The notes under the pieces are model-generated. The model was not told the DNA's origin. It saw nothing but the letters and a program-made list of their open reading frames with translations, and made no database searches. The position numbers and the translations under genes were made by a program. Below, piece by piece: positions 1 to 5,818 of a DNA stretch of 7,148 nt (its first letter is position 1; each line of letters opens with the position of its first letter). The DNA is from CAYYMX01 sp964473045 (lineage in GTDB: Bacteria; Pseudomonadota; Alphaproteobacteria; Methylaequorales; Methylaequoraceae): NCBI GenBank assembly GCA_964473045.1, contig CAYYMX010000071.1:1-7148 (forward strand), given 5' to 3'.

Positions 1-14
1 TTAATGAAAAAAAT

Positions 15-1340
15 TCAATTTGATTCGTATACGAGACGACCTCTTATAAAAGTCATTAGGTTTTTACCTTCAACTAACGTTCCATCAAAGGGAGAGTTCT
101 TAGACTTGCTAAAAAAAAATTCTGGATTAACTTTCCATGGTTTGTTTAAGTCAAAAACAATTAGATCGGCTTCTGAATTAATTTTTATAAAACCAGAATT
201 TAATCCCAAAATATTAGATGGGTTCTTGCTAACTAATGAAATTGCTTGTACCAAATCTAAATGATTGTTTTTAACCAAACTTAATGTTAGTGGTAGTAGA
301 GTTTCTAGACCAACACCACCAAATTCTGCTTGATTAAATGGTAGCCTCTTAGCATCTTGATCCTGAGGAGTGTGATCTGAAACTATAGCATCGATAGTTC
401 CATCAATTAACCCTTCTATAATTTCTTTTCTATCTTCTTCAGTTTTTAAAGGAGGTGACAATTTTGAAAAAGTTCTATAATTTTCTAGAGCTAGGTCATT
501 TAAAGTAAAATATGGTGGTGCAGTATCGCAAGTTATTGGAAGACCTTCGCTTTTTGCTTTTCTTATAATGTTAACTGTTTCTTTTGATGAAATATGGCTT
601 ACATGATAGCGGCATTTAGTATCTTTTACTAACCAAATATCGCGCTCTACTATCATGGCTTCTGCATAACTTGGAATGCCCAAAAGTCCCATTCGAGTTG
701 AGACTTCACCCTCATTAACATTACCTCCTAAACTTAAATTTGGCTCTTCAGCATGTTGAATAATTAAGCCATTAAATGATTTTGCATAATTCAAAGCTCT
801 TCTCATAACCCGGGCATTGTCAACACTTTTTAGACCATCGGTAAAACCTACAGCACCAGATTCATTCATTAACCCAAGTTCACATATTTCTTTTCCTTCA
901 TATGCCCTTGTAATACATCCAGTGCAAAATATTTTTGTTAGTGCTATTTTACGGGCTTTTCTTTGAATGCTTTGAATTATTGCAGGTTGATCTATGGGTG
1001 GTGTAGTATTTGGCATGCAAACCATAGATGTGATACCCCCACTTGAAGCCGACTTTGATGCACTTTTGATAGTTTCCTTATGTTCAAAGCCAGGCTCACT
1101 AATATTAACACGCATATCTACAAGACCGGGTGAAATATACAAATTTGTACAATCAATTATTTTAACTCCCTCGATAGACTCCTTGGATAGATTCTTCCCA
1201 ATTTTTTGGATGATTTTATCTTTTATAAATATATCACCTTGAAAAATTTTTTTTTTTTCTAGATCAATAATAGAACCGTTTTGTAAGAGATAGTCTTTTG
1301 ATGACTTCTTATCTGTATTAAAAACTTTATTTTGGTTCAT
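15..1340 (-). CDS. pyrC: Dihydroorotase-family protein PyrC (alphaproteobacterial type, altered metal site)
   Basis: This 441-residue amidohydrolase-fold protein belongs to the class I dihydroorotase family, which cyclises carbamoyl-aspartate to dihydroorotate, the third step of UMP synthesis in the cytoplasm. Family landmarks are 'SPGLVDM' (70-76), 'MPNT' (109-112), 'GAVGFTDG' (162-169), 'IIQHAEE' (193-199), 'YHVSHISSKE' (245-254), 'SPPLKTEEDR' (295-304), 'DAIVSDHTPQ' (317-326) and 'GLETLLPL' (344-351). Ligand-type residues H196, H249 and D322 are present. The usual HxHxR near residue 77 reads R77-V-N79-I-S81, so two metal ligands and the substrate arginine are absent, and the 'DHAPH' motif ends in Q326. 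The family is certain. Catalytic activity is doubtful: it may be a structural partner of PyrB, like the inactive PyrC' of Pseudomonas. The start overlaps the pyrB stop by 4 bp (ATGA), with a weak AAGAG about 8 bases upstream, so translational coupling is likely. Residues 29-31 lie in a run of 12 A. Confidence 0.9.
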   Translation of the reverse strand: MNQNKVFNTDKKSSKDYLLQNGSIIDLEKKKIFQGDIFIKDKIIQKIGKNLSKESIEGVKIIDCTNLYISPGLVDMRVNISEPGFEHKETIKSASKSASSGGITSMVCMPNTTPPIDQPAIIQSIQRKARKIALTKIFCTGCITRAYEGKEICELGLMNESGAVGFTDGLKSVDNARVMRRALNYAKSFNGLIIQHAEEPNLSLGGNVNEGEVSTRMGLLGIPSYAEAMIVERDIWLVKDTKCRYHVSHISSKETVNIIRKAKSEGLPITCDTAPPYFTLNDLALENYRTFSKLSPPLKTEEDRKEIIEGLIDGTIDAIVSDHTPQDQDAKRLPFNQAEFGGVGLETLLPLTLSLVKNNHLDLVQAISLVSKNPSNILGLNSGFIKINSEADLIVFDLNKPWKVNPEFFFSKSKNSPFDGTLVEGKNLMTFIRGRLVYESN

Positions 1341-2296
1341 GGTCCATTCTCTTGATTGTCAATTAGAGCTTTCAAGCATGCCATTCTAACCGCAACACCC
1401 ATTCTAACTTGTTCAAAGATAGCTGATCTATCTAAATCATCAGCAATATCGGAGTCAATTTCAACTCCTCTATTCATTGGCCCAGGATGTAAGATTAAGG
1501 CTTCTGGTTTTGCAAATTCTAACTTCTCCCTATCTAAACCATAGAACCTAAAGTATTCCCTTATTGAAGGAACAAAAGATCCAGACATTCTTTCTAGCTG
1601 CAATCTTAACATTATAATTATATCTATATCCTTTAGCCCATCTTTCATATCATAGAAAACGGAAACTCCTAGTGATTCAATGTTGTTTGGGATTAATGTC
1701 GCTGGTCCTATTACTCTTACCTCAGCTCCTAATGTGTTTAGAAGATGAATGTTTGACCTAGCTACTCTGCTATGCATTATATCGCCACAAATAGCAATTT
1801 TTAATCCAGCAATGTTTTTTTTTCTTGTTAAAATTGTTAGAGCGTCAAGTAAAGCCTGAGTAGGGTGTTCATGTGGTCCATCCCCAGCATTTATTACACT
1901 GCAATTAACTTTTTCAGAAAGTAACTTTACAGCACCAGCATCATTATGTCTGACTACAATTAAATCAGGTTGCATTGCATTAAGAGTCATTGCGGTATCA
2001 ATAAGAGTTTCTCCTTTTTTTATTGCACTTGAACTGACAGAAATATTAAGCATGTCTGCTCCTAATTTTTTTCCGGCTAACTCGAAAGATGTTCGAGTTC
2101 TTGTAGAGTTCTCAAAAAATAAATTAATGCATGTTTTATTTTTTAGATGGTCGAGTTTGTTGTTGTTGTTTTTATTTAGATAATCAACAAATTTCTTTGA
2201 TGATTTCAATAGATAATTGATTGAATCTGGTAATAGTCCCTCAATACCTAAGAGATGTTTATGAGGATAATTTTTATTGTCTTTTTCCTCTTTCAT
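1337..2296 (-). CDS. pyrB: Aspartate carbamoyltransferase catalytic subunit
   Basis: PyrB condenses carbamoyl phosphate with aspartate to give N-carbamoyl-aspartate, the committed step of pyrimidine synthesis. At 319 residues it is a normal catalytic chain. The carbamoyl-phosphate loop 'FFENSTRTRTSFELAG' (60-75) holds the S-T-R-T-R signature at 64-68. 'SSSAIKKGET' (88-97) supplies the conserved lysine from the neighbouring subunit. 'DGPHEHPTQALLDALT' (139-154) holds the HPTQ motif, R231 and Q233 in 'MLRLQLERM' fit the aspartate-binding loop, and 'HPGPMNRGVEI' (270-280) is the loop typical of bacterial enzymes paired with a PyrC-like partner. All key residues seem intact. The stop overlaps the pyrC start by 4 bp. 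No pyrI-like regulatory chain is present in the window. A 45-bp gap with a possible promoter separates it from the CoA-transferase gene upstream. The start has no clear Shine-Dalgarno sequence, but no later methionine would keep the N-terminal 'HLLGIEGL' segment. Confidence 0.97.
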   Translation of the reverse strand: MKEEKDNKNYPHKHLLGIEGLLPDSINYLLKSSKKFVDYLNKNNNNKLDHLKNKTCINLFFENSTRTRTSFELAGKKLGADMLNISVSSSAIKKGETLIDTAMTLNAMQPDLIVVRHNDAGAVKLLSEKVNCSVINAGDGPHEHPTQALLDALTILTRKKNIAGLKIAICGDIMHSRVARSNIHLLNTLGAEVRVIGPATLIPNNIESLGVSVFYDMKDGLKDIDIIIMLRLQLERMSGSFVPSIREYFRFYGLDREKLEFAKPEALILHPGPMNRGVEIDSDIADDLDRSAIFEQVRMGVAVRMACLKALIDNQENGP

Positions 2297-2307
2297 TAAA
2301 ATGGGAT

Positions 2308-2336
2308 TCTATACTGTAAAAAAAAATCTTCAACAA
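2308..2336 (-). promoter_or_regulatory. Possible sigma-70-type promoter for pyrB-pyrC
   Basis: Read on the minus strand, the 45-bp gap before pyrB holds TTGTTG (2336-2331), a 17-base spacer containing a run of nine T, and TATAGA (2313-2308). The spacing is optimal, but the boxes match TTGACA and TATAAT only partly, and such matches arise often in AT-rich DNA. Transcription would begin around 2301, about five bases before the pyrB ATG, giving an almost leaderless mRNA. That would agree with the lack of a visible Shine-Dalgarno sequence there. Confidence 0.3.
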
Positions 2337-2341
2337 TGTTA

Positions 2342-3577
2342 TCAAATTATCTTCTTTTTCTTAAGTTCTTTGATTTGATTGTTATTAAGTTTTGTAAATT
2401 TTTTTAAAACAATTGCTGTGTCTTCTCCTAAAATTGGAGGGCATTTAAGGTATTTTACAGGTGATTTTGAAAATTTTATTGGGTTAGCTATCAAGTCAAT
2501 TTTCCCATTTTTTGATTTTCTGTGTTTCATTGAAACCTTCATTTTTCTGAATTTTACTTGTGGATCCTTAAAAACTTTTTCTAAATTATTTATTGGTCCA
2601 CAGGGAACATTAATTTTAACTAGTCCCTTAACCCATTCATTAATAGTTTTTGTTTTAATTTTTTTTTCTAGGATCTTGTTTAATTCATTTCTATTTTTAA
2701 CTCGCAATGAATTGTTTTTAAACTTTGGACTATTGTGTAGCTTTTCTATTTTTGCGAATGTACAAAAGTTTTTGAATTGTCTATCATTGGCAATAGCTAA
2801 AACCATTAAACCATCTTTAGCCATTACAGTTTGATAAGGTACTATTGAAGGATGATCATTTCCAATTGGTTCTGGAATTTTTTTTGAAATAAGATAACTT
2901 TGGGCTGCATAACTTAACCAAGATACCTGTGAATCTAATAGTGAAATGTCGATGTGTTGACCTTCCGAAGTTTTTTCTCTAAACCGAAGAGCAGAAAGTA
3001 TTGAAATGCTTGCGTAAAGACCAGTAATAATGTCAGAGACACCAACACCTATTTTTATCGGTTTATTTTTTTTATCCCCGGTAATACTCATAATTCCACC
3101 CATGGCTTGAACCAAATAATCATATCCACCTCTTTTGGCGTATGGACCATTTTGACCAAACCCAGTTATTGAGCAATAAATTATGCTTGGGTTTATTTTT
3201 TTTATACTTTTGAAATCTAAACCATATTGCTTTAAATTTCCTGCTCTAAAGTTTTCTACTAATACATCACAATTCTTTATAATTTTTTTTGCTAATAATT
3301 GTCCTTTCTTTTTTGTTAGATCAATTGTTACTGAATTTTTATTTCGGTTAACACTTAAATAATAAGCACTTTCTTGAGGCTTTGTTGATGAATTATCAAG
3401 GTATGGTGGCCCCAAGTTTCTAGAGTCATCTCCTGAGACTGGTCTCTCAACTTTAATTATGTTGGCTCCAAGGTCACCTAGAACTTGGGTGGCAGTGGGT
3501 CCAGCAAGAACTCTTGTAAGATCAAAAACATTTATACCTTCTAATGGTTGATTAATTTTTTTTGGATTTTTACTCAT
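2342..3577 (-). CDS. CaiB/BaiF (class III) CoA-transferase, SUGCT-like
   Basis: This 411-residue protein is a complete class III CoA-transferase, a cytoplasmic enzyme that moves CoA between carboxylic acids through an aspartyl-CoA intermediate. The start 'PLEGINVFDLTRVLAGP' (11-27), 'LGDLGANIIKVERP' (33-46) and 'GDDSRNLGPP' (49-58) form the conserved CoA-binding region. 'YYLSVNRNK' (72-80), 'CDVLVENFRAGNL' (103-115) and 'YCSITGFGQNGPYA' (134-147) follow. D182 in 'GVSDIITGLYAS' sits where the catalytic aspartate is expected. 'SIVPYQ' (244-249), 'VPCGPINN' (324-331) and 'PPILGEDT' (380-387) complete the fold. From memory, the pattern resembles mammalian SUGCT (succinate-hydroxymethylglutarate CoA-transferase) and its bacterial relatives more than formyl-CoA or carnitine transferases, but the substrate cannot be told from sequence. 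The start overlaps the ruvX stop by 4 bp (ATGA), so it is probably co-translated with ruvX. The C-terminus is unusually lysine-rich. Confidence 0.93.
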   Translation of the reverse strand: MSKNPKKINQPLEGINVFDLTRVLAGPTATQVLGDLGANIIKVERPVSGDDSRNLGPPYLDNSSTKPQESAYYLSVNRNKNSVTIDLTKKKGQLLAKKIIKNCDVLVENFRAGNLKQYGLDFKSIKKINPSIIYCSITGFGQNGPYAKRGGYDYLVQAMGGIMSITGDKKNKPIKIGVGVSDIITGLYASISILSALRFREKTSEGQHIDISLLDSQVSWLSYAAQSYLISKKIPEPIGNDHPSIVPYQTVMAKDGLMVLAIANDRQFKNFCTFAKIEKLHNSPKFKNNSLRVKNRNELNKILEKKIKTKTINEWVKGLVKINVPCGPINNLEKVFKDPQVKFRKMKVSMKHRKSKNGKIDLIANPIKFSKSPVKYLKCPPILGEDTAIVLKKFTKLNNNQIKELKKKKII

Positions 3578-4035
3578 ATTTGATCTAAAAAATCTTCTAA
3601 AATTATTTTTGCTGCAAATTTATCAATTGTTTTTTTTTGAGATTTAATTTTTTTATATAAATCATAAGTTCTTTCTAGAGCCTCAAAACTAGTATAACTC
3701 TCATCCCAGAAAAAAATAGGCAGTTCAAATTTATTTTTTTTAAGGAAGCTATTAATGTTTTTTGACACATCTAAAATAAATTGACACATTCTATTGGTGC
3801 TACCATCTTCATTTAATGGAAGTCCAATGATTATACCACCTACATTATATTCATGAACGACATTTAACAAATTTGAGTTAAAGCTTTTGTCACGATTAAA
3901 AATACTTAGAGGTGTTACGATTTTGTGTTTTGGATCTGAGATAGCTAAACCTATTCTTTTTTTTCCAATATCAAGACACAAAATTTTTTTTTGTAATGTT
4001 TTTTTTAAAAACTCTTTGGTATTGCGAATTAGCAT
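3574..4035 (-). CDS. ruvX: Putative pre-16S rRNA nuclease / Holliday junction resolvase RuvX (YqgF family)
   Basis: This 153-residue protein has the RNase H-like fold of the YqgF/RuvX family, linked to maturation of the 16S rRNA 5' end in E. coli and to Holliday-junction cleavage in other members. Motifs, in order, are 'LCLDIGKKRIGLAISDP' (19-35) with catalytic-type D22, 'GGIIIGLPLNEDGS' (66-79), 'WDESYTS' (110-116, the usual DERxT block with D111 and E112), and 'DKFAAKIILEDFLD' (138-151) with D138. All the expected acidic residues are present. About 15 residues lie ahead of the first motif; they are lysine-rich, and a later start is possible, though no nearby in-frame methionine exists. The gene is divergent from gatC across 49 bp and overlaps the CoA-transferase start by 4 bp. 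It probably leads the minus-strand transcription unit. Confidence 0.93.
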   Translation of the reverse strand: MLIRNTKEFLKKTLQKKILCLDIGKKRIGLAISDPKHKIVTPLSIFNRDKSFNSNLLNVVHEYNVGGIIIGLPLNEDGSTNRMCQFILDVSKNINSFLKKNKFELPIFFWDESYTSFEALERTYDLYKKIKSQKKTIDKFAAKIILEDFLDQI

Positions 4036-4084
4036 GCTCGATGTTATTTATATTGCTATATCATTGATAATTTTAATTTAGGTC
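4036..4084. promoter_or_regulatory. Divergent ruvX/gatC intergenic region
   Basis: These 49 very AT-rich bases lie between the start codons of two outward-reading units and so must hold, or overlap, the promoters for both unless those sit inside the coding regions. On the plus strand, GATAAT (4066-4071) is a good -10-like hexamer ahead of gatC, but the matching -35 position (around 4043-4048, GTTATT) is poor. On the minus strand, TATAAA or TATAGC could serve ruvX. TAGG just ahead of the gatC ATG is too close to be a standard ribosome binding site. No operator-like inverted repeat is visible. Confidence 0.4.
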
Positions 4085-4370
4085 ATGTCTATAGATAATT
4101 CAACTGTTAGGAAAGTAGCTAAACTTNNNNNNNNNNNNNNNNNNNNNNNNNNAAGAAATTTTAAAAAAAGAACTTAATAAAATTCTTGATTGGATAGATG
4201 AATTACAAAAGGTTGATACATCAGATATTGAACCAATGCTCTCTGTTTTTAATGAGTCAATGAAGATGAGAAAAGATATTTCCGAGAAAAAGTTTGAAAC
4301 AAAAAAAATTTTAGAAAATGCACCTGAAAAAAAATCTGGTTTTTTTGTGGTTCCGAAGGTAGTTGAGTGA
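4085..4370 (+). CDS. gatC: Asp/Glu-tRNA amidotransferase subunit C, interrupted by an N run
   Basis: GatC is the small subunit that wraps around and stabilises GatA and GatB in the GatCAB amidotransferase. The first 14 codons read MSIDNSTVRKVAKL, matching the family's N-terminal helix. A run of 26 N follows. The remaining 71 codons, read from 4155, give 'ELNKILDWIDEL', 'VDTSDIEPMLSV', 'MKMRKD' and the C-terminal signature 'NAPEKKSGFFVVPKVVE' before the TGA. The two halves lie in different frames as deposited because the N run has the wrong length. Alignment with typical GatC suggests about ten missing residues, so the protein should be near 95 residues, the normal size. This is an assembly fault, not evidence of a pseudogene. 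The stop overlaps the gatA GTG start (GTGA). The segment 'KDISEKKFETKKILE' replaces the more usual 'DxVTDGN' stretch. Confidence 0.9.
4127..4152. other. Assembly gap (26 N)
   Basis: Twenty-six undetermined bases lie within gatC. Both flanks read as GatC, but in different frames. A gap of 28 (or 25 or 31) bases would restore the frame, and 28 gives the family's usual ten-residue spacing when the adjoining AA is counted. Confidence 0.97.
4355..4359 (+). promoter_or_regulatory. Ribosome binding site supporting the gatA GTG start
   Basis: GAAGG lies seven bases before the GTG at 4367-4369 and inside the end of gatC. It decides the start: no ATG is in frame nearby, and the GTG gives the normal GatA N-terminus and a 4-bp overlap with the gatC stop. 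Confidence 0.55.
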
Positions 4371-5818
4371 ATAGTTTTTCTAAATTAACTTTAACAGATG
4401 CGATTAAAGGTCTTCAAAATAAAGAATTTTCTTCCTTAGAGCTTACGAACTACTTTATCCAAGAAATTGAAAGAAATAAAAACCTTAATTGTTATATTAC
4501 CCAAACTTTTGATCTCGCTCTTAAAATGGCTAAATTATCTGATAAAAAGATTTCAAGTGATGAGAAAACTGGAATCCTCGAAGGTGTTCCTATTGCAATG
4601 AAAGATCTTTTTTGTACAAATGGGATAAGAACTACTGCTGGATCAAAAATTTTAGAAAATTTTGTCCCTTTTTATGAATCAACAGTTTCAAAAAATATTT
4701 GGAACCAAGGTGCTGTTTTGCTGGGTAAAACAAATATGGATGAGTTTGCTATGGGATCAGCAAATACTACTAGTTATTTTGGTAATGTAAAAAACCCTTT
4801 AAAGTCTAAAAATCACTCAAAAGATTTGGTTCCAGGTGGGTCGTCTGGTGGTTCAGCTTCAGCAGTAGCCGCCGGTTTGTGTTTGGCTGCCACAGGGTCT
4901 GATACAGGCGGATCAATAAGGCAGCCAGCTTCATTTTGTGGACTTGTTGGAATGAAACCAACTTATGGAAGATGTTCAAGGTTTGGTATGATTGCTTTTG
5001 CTTCATCATTAGATCAGGCTGGTCCAATTACGCAAACGGTCAACGATTCAGCTATAATGTTGCAGTCAATGAGTGGATATGATGAAAAAGACTCAACTAG
5101 TTCAAGAGAAAAAATCCCAGATTTTTTAAGTTACAAAAATTTTGATTTAAAAGGGAAAAAAATAGGAATACCTAAAGAATATAAAATTGATGGGCTTAAC
5201 GATGATATTCAAAAAACTTGGGATAATGGTGTGGATTGGTTTAGATCAGCTGGAGCTGAAGTAATAGAAATTTCTTTGAAAAACACTAGTTATGCTCTTC
5301 CAGCCTATTATATTCTTGCACCAGCTGAAGCTTCAGCTAATTTGGCTAGATATGATGGAGTTAGGTTTGGTTTTAGAGAATTAAGCGATGATCTTGTTGA
5401 TTTATATGAAAAAACAAGAGCAAAGGGATTTGGTAAAGAAGTTAAGAGAAGGCTAATGATTGGCACTTACGTGCTTTCAGCTGGTTATTATGATGCTTAT
5501 TATTTGAAAGCACTTAAGGTTAGAAAACTTATTTCAAGAGACTTTAGTGAGGCTTTTGAAAGATGCGATTTGATTCTTACACCAACCACACCAAATGTTG
5601 CATTTGCTATTGGGGAAAAACAAGATGACCCTTTGGAAATGTATTTAAATGATGTGTTAACTGTTCCTGCTAGTTTAGCTGGACTTCCAGCAATTTCAGT
5701 GCCTTCAAGTTTTAATAAAGATGGTCTTCCAATTGGTTTGCAGATAATAGGAAAACCTTTTGATGAAGTTTCTGTCTTTTCTGCTGGTGAAATTGTTGAG
5801 AGATCTAGGGGATTCTAA
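4367..5818 (+). CDS. gatA: Asp/Glu-tRNA amidotransferase subunit A (amidase)
   Basis: GatA is the glutaminase subunit of GatCAB. It frees ammonia from glutamine, which is channelled to GatB to amidate Glu-tRNA(Gln) or Asp-tRNA(Asn). The 483-residue length is typical. This is an amidase-signature enzyme with a complete Ser-cisSer-Lys triad: K79 in 'PIAMKDLF', cis-S159 in 'PGGSSGGSASAVAAG' (156-170) and nucleophile S183 in 'DTGGSIRQPA' (179-188). The 24-residue spacing of the two serines matches known enzymes. Other conserved blocks are 'GKTNMDEFAMGS' (120-131), 'GMKPTYGRCSRFG' (195-207), 'SSLDQAGP' (213-220), 'RRLMIGTYVLSAGYYDAYY' (361-379) and 'LPIGLQIIG' (454-462). The loop 'NPLKSKNHSKDL' (143-154) is a few residues longer than in S. 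aureus GatA, as is usual in Alphaproteobacteria. The start is GTG, overlapping the gatC stop; the stop overlaps the gatB ATG by one base. Confidence 0.98.
   Translation: MNSFSKLTLTDAIKGLQNKEFSSLELTNYFIQEIERNKNLNCYITQTFDLALKMAKLSDKKISSDEKTGILEGVPIAMKDLFCTNGIRTTAGSKILENFVPFYESTVSKNIWNQGAVLLGKTNMDEFAMGSANTTSYFGNVKNPLKSKNHSKDLVPGGSSGGSASAVAAGLCLAATGSDTGGSIRQPASFCGLVGMKPTYGRCSRFGMIAFASSLDQAGPITQTVNDSAIMLQSMSGYDEKDSTSSREKIPDFLSYKNFDLKGKKIGIPKEYKIDGLNDDIQKTWDNGVDWFRSAGAEVIEISLKNTSYALPAYYILAPAEASANLARYDGVRFGFRELSDDLVDLYEKTRAKGFGKEVKRRLMIGTYVLSAGYYDAYYLKALKVRKLISRDFSEAFERCDLILTPTTPNVAFAIGEKQDDPLEMYLNDVLTVPASLAGLPAISVPSSFNKDGLPIGLQIIGKPFDEVSVFSAGEIVERSRGF
5807..5812 (+). promoter_or_regulatory. Shine-Dalgarno site for gatB
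   Basis: AGGGGA lies five bases before the gatB ATG at 5818, within the last codons of gatA. It is the strongest ribosome binding site seen in the window and supports the start that overlaps the gatA stop (TAATG). Confidence 0.65.

Noticed and set aside
4..264. 86-codon plus-strand open frame at the left edge
   Set aside because: It is antisense to the pyrC 3' end, which has strong family motifs. No recognisable protein features are seen in the plus-strand frame.
994..1242. 82-codon plus-strand open frame
   Set aside because: It lies antisense within the conserved N-terminal half of pyrC and has no motif or plausible start signal.
1356..1544. 62-codon plus-strand open frame
   Set aside because: It is antisense to the pyrB C-terminal region, which is clearly coding on the other strand.
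2318..2344. Possible intrinsic terminator after the CoA-transferase gene (AACATTGTT followed by a nine-T run on the minus strand)
   Set aside because: The inverted repeat allows only a four-pair A/T-rich stem with a one-base loop, which would not form a stable hairpin; the T run is more likely compositional.
2379..2834. 151-codon plus-strand open frame, hydrophobic and Phe/Leu-rich, which could look like a membrane protein
   Set aside because: It is wholly antisense to the lysine-rich C-terminal part of the CoA-transferase. Lys codons (AAA) read as Phe (TTT) in reverse, which explains the apparent hydrophobicity.
3887..4081. 64-codon plus-strand open frame ending just before gatC
   Set aside because: It is antisense to the conserved N-terminal motif of ruvX; no separate evidence supports a leader peptide.
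4806..5027. 73-codon minus-strand open frame
   Set aside because: It lies antisense to the amidase-signature region of gatA, whose frame is strongly conserved.
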